Below, piece by piece: positions 15,674 to 23,782 of a stretch of 64,000 bases of DNA (within the stretch, counting starts at the first letter, position 1; every line of letters begins with the position of its first letter). The notes beneath the pieces were generated by a model. It worked only from the letters and a program-made list of their open reading frames with translations. It was not told the DNA's origin and did not search any database. Source of the stretch: Amycolatopsis nalaikhensis (GTDB lineage: Bacteria > Actinomycetota > Actinomycetes > Mycobacteriales > Pseudonocardiaceae); contig NZ_CP127173.1 in assembly GCF_030264295.1 (NCBI RefSeq), positions 317,501-381,500 on the forward strand, given 5' to 3'. The translations under genes were made by a program, and so were the position numbers.

Positions 15674-17467
15674 ATGAACACGCTACCTGACGACGTCACG
15701 TCGGAGCGGACACGCGCGCTCGCGTACTACCGGATCTCAGATGACCCCAGCGAGAGCGGACGGAGCATCGAACGTCAGCAGGGCGAGGCGCACCAAACAG
15801 CCGTCCGTGAAGGCGTGACCATTGCGCCTACCGATGAGTTCCAGGACACCGACAGCGCGAGCATCTTCGGTATTGAGCGTGGCGTAGTTCGGGACGATTG
15901 GGACCGCATGATTGCGACCCTGAACCGCGAGGGTGCAACCATTCACATGGTCATCCTGTCGGAGATGAGTCGTGGCACTCGTGAACAGGTCGAGTACCAA
16001 AACCTGGCGCAGGCGTGCCGACGTCACAATGTTGTAATCAACGTAAAGGGCCGCAACTTCGACCCGGAAGACGCTGCGGACGATTTCCAATTGGGCTTGG
16101 AAGTACTCCTCGCTCAGCAAGAGGCGCGCCGCATCTCCAACCGTTCACGCAAGGGCATCGCAGGTTCCATCCGTAACGGACGCGCCCCCGCCGGACGCGT
16201 GCCGTTTGGCTTCTATCGTCCCCCGCGTGACCCTGGCGAGCCCGTCACTCAATACCCGCATGAGCGCAACGCCAAGGCCGTTGAGGCCGCAGCTAAAGCG
16301 ATCGTTGCCGGAGACAAGAACCTCGGCGACATTGAGCGTGAGTGGAACGCGCTTGCCGCAGAGGATCGCAAGCAAGAGATGGTGAAGCTTGCTGAGCTTG
16401 CGAAGCTGAACAAGTGGAGCGAAACGGATCGCGAGTACACGCGGCGAGTCCGGGCGATCGAACGCCGCAACAAGTGGAACAGGCAGAGTGTCCGCAAAGC
16501 GTTGATGAACCCCGCACTCATTGGCAGGCGCAAGGTCGGCAAGGACACCGTGCAAGGCAACTGGGAGGGCATTCTCAGCGAAGAGCTCTACTACGCCCTG
16601 TACGCCACACTCACAGACTCCGAGCGTCGAACGTCTCCGGGACCGACAAGTAACACACTGCTTGCCGCCATTGGGGTGTGCGGCGTTTGCGGCGAGAGGC
16701 TGCGCACGAAGGACAAGTATTACACGTGCCGTAAGAGCAACTGTGTAATGAAGAGCCGCGATTGGTGCGACACCTTAGCCGTTGAAGCGTTGAACGCCCT
16801 ACTGTGCGCCAAGATTCGTGACGAAATGTCGAGCGAGATTCGCGGCTACGATCCCGCAGTGACGAACGCCGAGGAGTTCGAGCGGGCACAAAAGGAACTG
16901 CAAGCAGCACGGGACACGATGACGGAGTTTCAAAGCGAGGCAGCGAAGAGCGGCCTTACCCCTGCCGCAGTCGTCGCCACATTGCGAGGTTACGAAGAGA
17001 ACGTGGAGAGCGCACAGCGCAAAGTGGAAGCGTTGGCGAAGACACAGACTCGTGAAGCGGACCCCTTGACGGAACAGGTCAAGGCACGGATTGAAGCTTT
17101 GGAGTTGGCGCGTCTTGAGTTCGATACCGAACGCCGTGACATGACACCGCTCGTCGTCACGATGACATTTCACGATCACATCGTCGAGACGGCACGGGAG
17201 ATGCTCGAATCCGCCGAGCTTCCGACACGGCGCAGGTGGTTGAAAGATGGGTTCACCATCACGCTGAACCGCACGCCTTCAAATAAGCGAGTGGACGTCA
17301 TGAACCCTGCGACTTTGCAGATCATTCCGCGTACGGGTTGGGATGCCATTGGGGACTCCTACCGGCCGTGGTGGACCAAGCCCGGGAACGCAGGAACCGT
17401 GAACGGTGTTGTTGTGAGGATCTCCGGCGAGGCACCCAAGCCCAACCGCCCGAAGCGCGACGCCTGA
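15674..17467 (+). CDS. int: Large serine recombinase (integrase)
   Basis: 597 residues. An N-terminal resolvase domain (about 13-165) has the nucleophile Ser22 in YYRISDD and the LSEMSRGTREQ motif. A recombinase domain (about 180-330) includes GRAPAGRVPFGFYR and MNPALIGRRK. A zinc ribbon (about 335-365) is marked by CGVCGERLR and YTCRKSNC, followed by a long coiled coil (about 400-500) that controls directionality. This is the full length of phiC31/Bxb1-type integrases. It lies 66 bp from attL and is transcribed into the element. It would join attP to the attB inside the oxidoreductase gene. Excision needs a partner protein not identified here. Lower-GC codons set it apart from host genes. 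Confidence 0.93.
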   Translation: MNTLPDDVTSERTRALAYYRISDDPSESGRSIERQQGEAHQTAVREGVTIAPTDEFQDTDSASIFGIERGVVRDDWDRMIATLNREGATIHMVILSEMSRGTREQVEYQNLAQACRRHNVVINVKGRNFDPEDAADDFQLGLEVLLAQQEARRISNRSRKGIAGSIRNGRAPAGRVPFGFYRPPRDPGEPVTQYPHERNAKAVEAAAKAIVAGDKNLGDIEREWNALAAEDRKQEMVKLAELAKLNKWSETDREYTRRVRAIERRNKWNRQSVRKALMNPALIGRRKVGKDTVQGNWEGILSEELYYALYATLTDSERRTSPGPTSNTLLAAIGVCGVCGERLRTKDKYYTCRKSNCVMKSRDWCDTLAVEALNALLCAKIRDEMSSEIRGYDPAVTNAEEFERAQKELQAARDTMTEFQSEAAKSGLTPAAVVATLRGYEENVESAQRKVEALAKTQTREADPLTEQVKARIEALELARLEFDTERRDMTPLVVTMTFHDHIVETAREMLESAELPTRRRWLKDGFTITLNRTPSNKRVDVMNPATLQIIPRTGWDAIGDSYRPWWTKPGNAGTVNGVVVRISGEAPKPNRPKRDA

Positions 17468-17477
17468 GACTTGACGT

Positions 17478-17512
17478 AGAGCCCCGCTGAGAGCACGTGT
17501 CGGCGGGGCTCT
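17478..17512. terminator. Terminator after the integrase
   Basis: AGAGCCCCGC at 17478-17487 pairs with GCGGGGCTCT at 17503-17512 around a 15-nt loop, 11 bp after the integrase stop. Confidence 0.75.
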
Positions 17513-17961
17513 GTCGTGCCCGTAGGACAGTCGGACATCGCCGCCTGACACTCGGTACGGGTTACGACCGGAACGCCCCTCACGCGGCCCGTGAGACGTG
17601 CTTCGCAAGATCACCCCACGCCGTTTGTACGGACTGGGATCGGCGATACGTAGACAGGCAACGCATCAGCATATGTGACGCAGTTCACATTTACGGCATC
17701 GTCCCACGTCACGGCGATGCATCAGCGTTCGACCATATTTCCCAATCGGCATACTCCCAGCTCATATTTCCATGCATGTACATACATCGTCCGGCAATGG
17801 AGTCTCTGATCACCGGCAGGCCAACGGGCAACGGTACGTGACACAGCGAACACACGTGGTTCCCTGGCGCTCACCAGGCTCCGTGACCTTCCCGTAAATG
17901 ACAAGTAAGAGGTGACGGCGCTCCACGGAAGGGAGCAGAGACAGGAAGGGAGCACACGAAC
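17513..17961 (+). promoter_or_regulatory. 449-bp regulatory region with a CRP-like site
   Basis: No convincing gene is visible. TGTGACGCAGTTCACA at 17674-17689 is an exact match to the CRP/FNR-family pattern TGTGA-N6-TCACA. Further on, near 17770-17790, ATGCATGTACATACAT is an imperfect palindrome centred on TGTACA. The stretch leads into the HTH gene at 17962 and probably carries the promoter and operator for the replication-side operon. Confidence 0.45.
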
Positions 17962-18543
17962 ATGAGCATGGAACCGAGCCCCGTGTTGTCGGCACGGGCA
18001 CGCGCTGAGCGCATCAAACTGAGCCTCAGCACGGCTTACGAAGAGCTTGCGCAGGCGTTCGCGGAAGAGGATTGGCGCACGCTCGGATACGCGTCGTGGG
18101 ACGAGTACAGGGAGCAGGAGTTCGGCGACGTCCTGACGAAGATCCGAGACGTCCACACGCGAACCGCAGTGCATCGCGCTCTCAGTGATGCGGGCATGTC
18201 ACAGCGGCAGATTGCGCGGAGCACGGGCAGCAGTCAGAGCACCGTAAGCCGTGACCTTCACGATGACGGGGATGATTCATGTGAATCACTTCCCGAGGGC
18301 ATCGCGGACGAAGTGCGGCATTACGAAGAGACGACGCGGGAACGCACGTTCATCATCGAAATGCAACAGGTCCGGAGCTCGGCGCACAGCGTCCGGGTTT
18401 CCCTCGGCCGCGCCATTGAGGCGATGAACGATGAGGGCATTCCCGTCATCACCACGGAGTACTTGAACGAAGCGATTACAGCGCTTGAAGACGTGACCGC
18501 CGTTCTTGAGCGGTTGCGGGTAATGCGTGAGGTGATGGCATGA
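17962..18543 (+). CDS. Helix-turn-helix protein of the element
   Basis: 193 residues. The middle section (about 70-98) is a clear helix-turn-helix: ALSDAGMSQRQIARSTGSSQ followed by STVSRDL. A helical N-terminal part (ASWDEYREQEFGD) and a leucine-rich C-terminal part flank it; the architecture is like phage or plasmid regulators related to ParB-type HTH segments, but no exact family is certain. It could regulate the element or act in replication or partition. AAGGGAG precedes the ATG. Its stop overlaps the ATG of a 30-codon mini-gene (ATGA). It is the first gene after the regulatory region and probably heads an operon reaching towards the primase. Confidence 0.7.
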   Translation: MSMEPSPVLSARARAERIKLSLSTAYEELAQAFAEEDWRTLGYASWDEYREQEFGDVLTKIRDVHTRTAVHRALSDAGMSQRQIARSTGSSQSTVSRDLHDDGDDSCESLPEGIADEVRHYEETTRERTFIIEMQQVRSSAHSVRVSLGRAIEAMNDEGIPVITTEYLNEAITALEDVTAVLERLRVMREVMA

Positions 18544-18632
18544 CTGAGCGCATCGTGAACCGAGACGATAAAGGACGGCAGCGTTGGCGCAAGCCCCCGA
18601 GAGAGTGTCCGCGTGCGGAACGTGGTTCGTGA
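18540..18632 (+). CDS. 30-residue basic mini-protein
   Basis: The ATG at 18540 overlaps the stop of the HTH gene (ATGA). The product, MTERIVNRDDKGRQRW then RKPPRECPRAERGS, is very basic. Translational coupling is the main support; there is no family match. It may bind nucleic acid or modulate its neighbour. Could also be a chance frame. Confidence 0.4.
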   Translation: MTERIVNRDDKGRQRWRKPPRECPRAERGS

Positions 18633-18729
18633 ATGGAACCACGGCGCGGAATCGTGCCTGATCACGGGCCAAAGTTCGGCACACCAAACAATTTGTACCC
18701 GGACATGTAGTTTATCTATGTCACCAGAC

Positions 18730-18761
18730 ACCCTGCCTGACACACGGCAGGGTTCATTTTT
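18730..18761 (+). terminator. Intrinsic terminator
   Basis: ACCCTGCC (18730-18737) pairs with GGCAGGGT (18746-18753) and is followed by TCATTTTT, a typical rho-independent layout and rare in a high-GC host. It separates the HTH gene from the mini-gene cluster. Confidence 0.75.
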
Positions 18762-18798
18762 ACCAATCGAGTGTCACCCAACACAGAATCGAGAAGAC

Positions 18799-19002
18799 AT
18801 GAACAACTTTGCCTGCGGACATCCCAAGTCCCCGGACAACTTGCGCAGGAATGGAGCGAGCCGCACACGCTGCAAGACCTGCCACGACGAATCCATGCGA
18901 CGAAGTCGTGAAGCTTCGAGGAACCGCACCCGCGAACTTGAATCCGAGATCCTACGACTACGTGAAGCCCTACAACACTGCCTGACCGGTAGGCACGCAT
19001 GA
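18799..19002 (+). CDS. Small zinc-binding protein of the element
   Basis: 67 residues from ATG 18799. It starts MNNFACGHPKSPDNLRRN and continues RTRCKTCHDE, giving a Cys-x-His ... Cys-x2-Cys-His zinc site, then a basic helical tail ESMRRSREASRNRTREL with heptad leucines. This is the pattern of small actinophage zinc proteins with a C(x)nGH...CxxC arrangement; a relative occurs at 24081-24245. Likely DNA- or RNA-binding. Its stop overlaps the next ATG (ATGA). Confidence 0.65.
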   Translation: MNNFACGHPKSPDNLRRNGASRTRCKTCHDESMRRSREASRNRTRELESEILRLREALQHCLTGRHA

Positions 19003-19130
19003 TCACACTATTAGGGCTTTGCTTCGTATTGCTGTACCTCGTTGAAGTGAAGCGCAGGAACACGAACACATTCTGCAATTCCTTGAGGCCGATGCCGGCC
19101 GAAGATACACAAATTGAGACACGAGCATAG
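18999..19130 (+). CDS. 43-residue single-pass membrane mini-protein
   Basis: ATG at 18999 overlaps the previous stop. The first 15 residues, MITLLGLCFVLLYLVEV, form one membrane helix, followed by a basic KRRN segment that places the tail in the cytoplasm. Function unknown. Its length and position in a chain of coupled small genes make it plausible. Confidence 0.5.
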   Translation: MITLLGLCFVLLYLVEVKRRNTNTFCNSLRPMPAEDTQIETRA

Positions 19131-19132
19131 AC

Positions 19133-19234
19133 ATGAATCCCTACGAGACATATCGAACGTACGACGCGTACGGACAGAGCGGCACTACCGATGACGAACA
19201 CACCGTATGCGAGGACTGTGAAGACGATGAATGA
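19133..19234 (+). CDS. 33-residue acidic mini-protein
   Basis: ATG at 19133 follows the previous stop by two bases. The product (MNPYETYRTYDAYGQSG, then TTDDEHTVCEDCEDDE) is Tyr-rich, then very acidic with a CxxC pair. Such small acidic proteins can act as DNA mimics or adaptor proteins, but nothing specific is shown. A further 21-codon frame starts inside it at 19227 and overlaps the following hairpin; I do not call it. Confidence 0.4.
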   Translation: MNPYETYRTYDAYGQSGTTDDEHTVCEDCEDDE

Positions 19235-19259
19235 GACGGCTCAAACCATGAACACAAGA

Positions 19260-19301
19260 GGGCCGTTGTCACGCGGTACGAATACCAAGTGACAACGGCC
19301 C
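19260..19301 (+). terminator. Hairpin terminator before the primase gene
   Basis: A 13-bp perfect stem (19260-19272 with 19289-19301) with a 16-nt loop is followed by TTTA. It closes the mini-gene cluster 69 bp before the primase start. Confidence 0.65.
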
Positions 19302-19369
19302 TTTACGAGACACGAACAACGACACGCGCACGGACTGACTCCGCGCACTTTCATAGAGAGACTATATCA

Positions 19370-21625
19370 ATGACTACAACCGCGACAGATCGCACGACGT
19401 TCCTTGACTTCAGCGACGCCCACGCGTGGGCAATGTTCCCCATCAACGGACAGGTACGGCCAAAGGAGTGGCAGAACACAAAGCACGGCGACTACGAGCA
19501 TGAGCGACTATCTCAGGCGAGCGGAGTGGGTGTTGTGCTCGACCACTCCGGGCTCGCCGTCATCGACATTGACCCGCAGAACGGCGGGAGTATTGAAGCC
19601 GTTGAGGAACGTTTCGGGCACTTACCTCACACGTTCACTGTCGCAACTCCCAGCGGCGGGACGCATTTGTACTTCACATTGCCTGCCGGGGTCGAGCCCT
19701 TGGCAAAGGTGATCGGTAAGCTTGTGCCGGGCGTTGACTTCCTCTCGAAGGGTTGTTACGTGGCGGCGCCGACGACCGTTCGTGAAGCCGAAGGAAAGAA
19801 GCCTGCGGGTGCATACGATGTCATTTATGACGTCGAACCCGTCGAACTGCCTGCTGCTGTTCTTGCCGCTTGGGTTGGAGTCACGGCCGCCAAGAATATG
19901 GTTCCTACCGCGAGCGTTCTTGCCGAGACGCACCCTTCGCGCTACGCAGACGTTCAGCGCTGGCATCGCGAGAACGTTGGAGCGGCAGCAATGGCAAGTG
20001 AAGGCGAACGCGATGACACAGCAACACGCATGATCTTCGCGAGCGTTTCACTTTCTCTCGGCGTTCCTGATCACGTCCTCTCCGTGCAGGACATCAAAAG
20101 GGACTTCGCAGCAATCGATGGGTTCGCGGTCAAGGATCTGAGCGGCAAGATTGACCGTGCGTTGAACACCGTGCAGCCACGCACATACGGTGAACGTATC
20201 GTAATCAATGATCGCGTGAACCTCGACTACGCACCTTCGCGAGATCACCTCTCAACGCCAGAGGCACGAAGCGATGCCGCCCAAATCGACCGCTTGACGA
20301 ACATGCTTGACGGACAGGTGATTCACACTGCCGCAGGATGGTTCGTCTGGAACGGCACGTTTTGGGAGTCCGTCGAATCGATCACGTGGGTACTCAAGGA
20401 AGCGTGCAAGCTGTCATGGTCGGATCTGCGCCTGATCAGTGAGCCTTCAAAGGATCAAGTGGGTACGGTCAACCACTGGAACCGCCCAGCATTTTGGGCT
20501 GCGGCGGAAACTGCGCTCCAAGAAGAACCCCGTTTGAAGCGCAAGATGAGCGAGCTTGATTCCCACGCTCACCTCCTGAATGCCCGCAATGGAACCATCG
20601 ACCTGCGCACGGGCGTCCTATTGCCACACCGCCCAGACGACTACCTTACTCGAATCGTAGACACTGAATACGACCCTGATGCGCAGTTCTCACGCTGGGA
20701 CCTGTTCCTAAGGGAGATCTTCCCGAACGATCCCGAGATGGCTGCTTACTTACAGCGCTTCCTCGGGTATGCGATCACGGGTGAAACGTCTGTGCATGTC
20801 TATCCCGTGTGGGCGGGCGTGGGACGCAACGGCAAGAGCGTGCTCGTAGACGCCGTGAAGGCCGTACTCGGCCGGTACATGGTCAACGTGCGCACTCAGG
20901 CACTCGAACAGGGTGGGAACGCTCAGGAGACGGAGATCTCCCGCCTGCGTGGCGTTCGTGTCGCTTTGCTTAGTGAGACAAATCAGGGTATGCGTGTCGA
21001 CGAAGCAGAGTTGAAGAAGTGGACCGGTGACACCACTCTCGTCGGGCGCGAGCTGTACGGCAAGGCTTTTGAGTACGAAAGGCAGTTCCAAATCATTCAG
21101 GTCACCAACCACGAGCCACGTTTCATGTCACAGGGCTTGGCGTTGTGGGAACGTGTGCGATTGGTGCGCTTCAACCGTGTGTTCCGAGCGCATGAGCAGG
21201 ACAAGACGCTGCCTATTGTGTTGCAGTCGGACGCAGCACGAAAGGCAATTCTCGCTTGGATGGTTTCGGGCTCCGTCGACTTCTACAGGGACCGCGCGTT
21301 GATCAGCCTCCCGGGGATCGAGGACTCTACAGGCGAATATAAGGCCGACCAGAACCCGTTGGACGACTTCCTACAGAGCGACCTCGTGGGGATCGAAGAC
21401 GGGGCATGGAGTTCAGGCCCTGCGTTGTACGCGGCATACAAGCGCCTTTGTGACTCGCGAGAGATGAGCGGTGAGGCCGTGAAGCGTAATACGTTCTATG
21501 ACCTGTTGGTTGAGAACGGTTTTGAGAAGAAGCGCCACAAGACCCAGGGACGCGGATTCGTCGGCATCAGCGTCAATCTGGACGGTGGCGGTTCGAGCGC
21601 GATGCGTGACACGGAGCAGTTCTGA
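19370..21625 (+). CDS. Phage/plasmid P4-type primase-helicase (AEP primase plus D5 helicase)
   Basis: 751 residues. The N-terminal primase/polymerase domain (about 15-190) carries the metal-binding pair D66/D68 in LAVIDIDPQNGG and ATPSGGTHLYF. A linker follows, then the D5 N-terminal domain (DGQVIHTAAGWFVWNG to about 430). The SF3 helicase has Walker A VGRNGKSVLV (about 482-490), Walker B-like VALLSETNQG and sensor IIQVTNHEPRF, ending in a winged-helix tail. It unwinds and primes DNA at an origin, as in P4-like satellites and some plasmids. ATG at 19370 follows AGAGAG. An inverted iteron array follows its stop by 9 bp, the likely origin it serves. Confidence 0.92.
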   Translation: MTTTATDRTTFLDFSDAHAWAMFPINGQVRPKEWQNTKHGDYEHERLSQASGVGVVLDHSGLAVIDIDPQNGGSIEAVEERFGHLPHTFTVATPSGGTHLYFTLPAGVEPLAKVIGKLVPGVDFLSKGCYVAAPTTVREAEGKKPAGAYDVIYDVEPVELPAAVLAAWVGVTAAKNMVPTASVLAETHPSRYADVQRWHRENVGAAAMASEGERDDTATRMIFASVSLSLGVPDHVLSVQDIKRDFAAIDGFAVKDLSGKIDRALNTVQPRTYGERIVINDRVNLDYAPSRDHLSTPEARSDAAQIDRLTNMLDGQVIHTAAGWFVWNGTFWESVESITWVLKEACKLSWSDLRLISEPSKDQVGTVNHWNRPAFWAAAETALQEEPRLKRKMSELDSHAHLLNARNGTIDLRTGVLLPHRPDDYLTRIVDTEYDPDAQFSRWDLFLREIFPNDPEMAAYLQRFLGYAITGETSVHVYPVWAGVGRNGKSVLVDAVKAVLGRYMVNVRTQALEQGGNAQETEISRLRGVRVALLSETNQGMRVDEAELKKWTGDTTLVGRELYGKAFEYERQFQIIQVTNHEPRFMSQGLALWERVRLVRFNRVFRAHEQDKTLPIVLQSDAARKAILAWMVSGSVDFYRDRALISLPGIEDSTGEYKADQNPLDDFLQSDLVGIEDGAWSSGPALYAAYKRLCDSREMSGEAVKRNTFYDLLVENGFEKKRHKTQGRGFVGISVNLDGGGSSAMRDTEQF

Positions 21626-21634
21626 CGGAGCGTT

Positions 21635-21759
21635 GGTGACGCTTTTTGGCATCGGTGACGCTTTTTGACCCCTCTCAGCAAAAGTATCCATAGAGTTCAC
21701 TCTTAGGGACTTTTCCCAGGAGGGGTCAAAAAGCGTCACCAGAGAGAAAAAGCGTCACC
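21635..21759. other. Candidate replication origin: four inverted 13-bp iterons
   Basis: GGTGACGCTTTTT occurs at 21635-21647 and 21654-21666, and in inverted orientation at 21720-21740 (as part of a longer arm) and 21747-21759. Each pair has exactly 6 bp between copies. The inner arms extend to 21-bp perfect complements (21654-21674 with 21720-21740). Between the arms is a 45-bp AT-richer segment. It lies directly after the primase-helicase gene, which is the usual place for the origin in P4-like modules. It could also act as a terminator between the convergent primase and membrane-protein genes. Confidence 0.6.
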
Positions 21760-21800
21760 AGCCCGCCGGCCTCCCGCTGCTCCCTCCTGCCGATACGTGA

Positions 21801-22418
21801 TTAATCAAGAACTCCCAGGTCCGCGCGCACAGCTTTCGCCACCTCTGCATAGAGAGCCCGGACAGGTTCGTAGGCGTCAAGCACATCAAACGGTTGCCGG
21901 TCCCCGGCTAGGCGTGCCTCCCCCACTGCTTCCCCGAAGTGTTCAATACGGTTCATCAACCGGTCGGCCAAGTTCTGCACACGTTCACTGCCTAACGCAC
22001 GACATGCGAGCGTGACGCTTTGGAAGCGCTCAATCTTCTCCCAGTCTTCGCTGGGCATTCCACGCGCCCCGCTCAACTCAATGGTGCGCGTCAACTTAAA
22101 CATGACATATGAGCATTCAACAAGCTCTAGGTACGCTTTTTGCCTCGCTTCGTGTACAAGCTTACGTTGTTCTATCTCGCGTTGCGCACTCATCTGCTCA
22201 GCAAACTGCTCTCGCTGCGTATTTAACTGCTTCTCAAATTGAGAGCGCGTGTTGTGGAGATCGGCGTTCGACCTTCGGCTAGCATAATGATTAGTAATCC
22301 AAGCCGTCGTAAGACCGGTGATCAGCGCGGTAACAGCCGTGATCCCAGCGACGACAGCAGTGAACCACCATGGCCCAGCGCTCGCGTTGTTCATCTGAAG
22401 ATCGTATCGCACGGGCAT
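21801..22418 (-). CDS. Membrane-anchored coiled-coil protein, second of a tandem pair
   Basis: 205 residues. One membrane helix near the N-terminus (ASAGPWWFTAVVAGITAVTA, then LITGLTTAWITNHYASRR) is followed by a long coiled coil (about 45-100, rich in Gln/Glu/Arg) and a helical domain. The ATG at 22418 shares a base with the stop of the upstream paralogue (TGATG), which favours coupled translation. An internal ATG at 22394 would give MNNASAG, matching the paralogue's start, and is a good alternative. The function is unknown. It is encoded on the strand opposite to the replication genes, like cargo of phage satellites. Confidence 0.7.
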   Translation of the reverse strand: MPVRYDLQMNNASAGPWWFTAVVAGITAVTALITGLTTAWITNHYASRRSNADLHNTRSQFEKQLNTQREQFAEQMSAQREIEQRKLVHEARQKAYLELVECSYVMFKLTRTIELSGARGMPSEDWEKIERFQSVTLACRALGSERVQNLADRLMNRIEHFGEAVGEARLAGDRQPFDVLDAYEPVRALYAEVAKAVRADLGVLD

Positions 22419-23089
22419 CAAACATCGCCTGCCTGTTTGGCGGCCTTAAACATCGCTTCCTTGTCGTCAGCAGTATTCCCGGGCGGCAACTCCTCGTCTT
22501 CCTGGCTACGATCAATACCCAGGTCACGCGACATCAAAACGATGCACGTTCCATGATCATGCGTCAGGTACTTCACAATCTTGTCGAAGTCCATCTCAGA
22601 CCAACGGTTTGCTGAGTGCAGTCTTTCCATAAGTTCTGCGACGGTGTAGGTATCCCGCTTGATACGCTGAATGATTTGAACAACATCTGTTGAAGCTGTA
22701 ATTAAGGCTGTGTAGATCACAGCACCTAAGTCACGTCCGATATCCTTTAAATCTGCAATCCGTTCGGAGATAGAGTCTTTGGTCTCGTCCGGAATGTAGC
22801 TGACTTGCAGAACGCGTACATAGGCGCTCTCAATTTGCGAGTACAGAGTCGATATTTCGTCAAGCAACTTCGTAACTTCCGAGTAGAGCGCAACTCGACG
22901 ATCGTAGAGCAGCTTTATTCGTTCATCTTCTCGGCGGCTACCGAGGTCAGCTTCAAGGCGTTTCCTAGCCTCCCTATTCGTGATCCAGGCGGTGACAAAG
23001 CTACCGATGAGAGCAGCACCGGCAGTGATTGCAGCGACTACGGCCGTGAAGTACCACGGCGCAGTATCTACAGCGGGCGCATTGTTCAT
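22418..23089 (-). CDS. Membrane-anchored coiled-coil protein, first of a tandem pair
   Basis: 223 residues. It starts MNNAPAVDTAPWYFTAVVAA with one membrane helix (about 12-38, ending in TAWITNREARKR), then a charged coiled coil (about 40-75) and a helical domain of about 140 residues with no recognised catalytic motif. The N-terminal 40 residues closely match the second protein (PW.FTAVVA.ITA..ALI, TAWITN), so the genes arose by duplication, while the C-terminal domains have diverged. Probably a membrane-bound sensor or scaffold; superinfection exclusion or another defence role is possible but only inferred from context. AT-richer than neighbouring genes. Confidence 0.72.
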   Translation of the reverse strand: MNNAPAVDTAPWYFTAVVAAITAGAALIGSFVTAWITNREARKRLEADLGSRREDERIKLLYDRRVALYSEVTKLLDEISTLYSQIESAYVRVLQVSYIPDETKDSISERIADLKDIGRDLGAVIYTALITASTDVVQIIQRIKRDTYTVAELMERLHSANRWSEMDFDKIVKYLTHDHGTCIVLMSRDLGIDRSQEDEELPPGNTADDKEAMFKAAKQAGDV

Positions 23090-23188
23090 TCAGGCATCGT
23101 ACATCACCACATTTCACTACCCCGAGGCCGGCATCCTATTCACAAAATTCGAGTACGGCCCCTAAATGTAGTCTCCTATTAACATCGA

Positions 23189-23198
23189 TACCCGGGTA
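23189..23198. promoter_or_regulatory. Palindrome in the divergent promoter region
   Basis: TACCCGGGTA is a perfect 10-bp palindrome, extending imperfectly to 16 bp. It lies between the start of the coiled-coil gene (23089, minus) and the HNH-like gene (23230, plus), 31 bp before the latter. Candidate operator for either. Confidence 0.35.
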
Positions 23199-23229
23199 CC
23201 GAACATATCCTCATGAAAGGGGGCAAGCC

Positions 23230-23577
23230 ATGTCAGACGCCGTTGAAGAGTGGCGCTCTATCCCGGAGTTCCCCCACTATGAGGTAAGCAACATGGGCCG
23301 TGTACGTCGCTACGGTTCGGCGATCACAGCCGCTGTATTCAAGAACCCACGCGACAGGCGTCCTTGGGTAAGGGTCACGCTCTATAAGGACCGCGTGCCG
23401 ACACAGCGAGCGGTTCACGTTCTTGTCGCCAACGCCTTCCTTGGAGAGCGCCCTAAGGGAACGTCAGTTCAGTTCAAGAACGGCGATAGCACGGATGCCC
23501 GCTTGGAGAACCTTTACTACGGTCGCGCCAATTACGATATGTACATCGCTACCTCAAAGCGTGGACGTATCAAGTAA
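23230..23577 (+). CDS. NUMOD4/HNH-type protein with a degenerate active site
   Basis: 115 residues. The NUMOD4 part (EEWRSIPEFPHYEVSNMGRV) is clear at residues 6-30. The HNH-like part follows: AVHVLVANAFLGERP (first His kept), then SVQFKNGDSTDARLENLYYG, where the usual NHxDG(N/D) motif has become QFKNGD, so the central His is lost, while the final Asn of ENL is kept. Homing-type HNH nucleases of phages have this design; here nuclease activity is doubtful and DNA binding may be what remains. GAAAGGGGG precedes the ATG. It stands alone on the plus strand beside the divergent coiled-coil pair. Confidence 0.75.
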   Translation: MSDAVEEWRSIPEFPHYEVSNMGRVRRYGSAITAAVFKNPRDRRPWVRVTLYKDRVPTQRAVHVLVANAFLGERPKGTSVQFKNGDSTDARLENLYYGRANYDMYIATSKRGRIK

Positions 23578-23662
23578 CGCGACTCAAAGGGGTAGGGGAT
23601 ATGTGAGAGTGCCCGGCGCACACTACGCATCTCAGCCCCCAACATCGCAGACTCACGGGCAC

Positions 23663-23782
23663 ATGAATACGCGCCATTGCGTACGGAGCAGATACGTACT
23701 CATAGGCCACTGCTCATTGTGCCCGTGTCCCGCTCCCTCCCACCGTGCACATGTCGGGCACAACAGCACACGTGAGGAATAG
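23663..23782 (+). CDS. Doubtful Cys/His-rich small ORF
   Basis: 39 codons from ATG 23663 (an in-frame GTG at 23602 could extend it). It encodes RYVLIGHCSLCPCPAPSH and RAHVGHN, a possible zinc site. No good ribosome site is seen before 23663, but AGGGGTAGGGG lies before 23602. Codon use is unconvincing. Kept only as a possibility. Confidence 0.22.
   Translation: MNTRHCVRSRYVLIGHCSLCPCPAPSHRAHVGHNSTREE

Noticed and set aside
19227..19292. 21-codon frame MNETAQT
   Set aside because: It overlaps the acidic mini-gene and runs into a terminator hairpin; too short to support.
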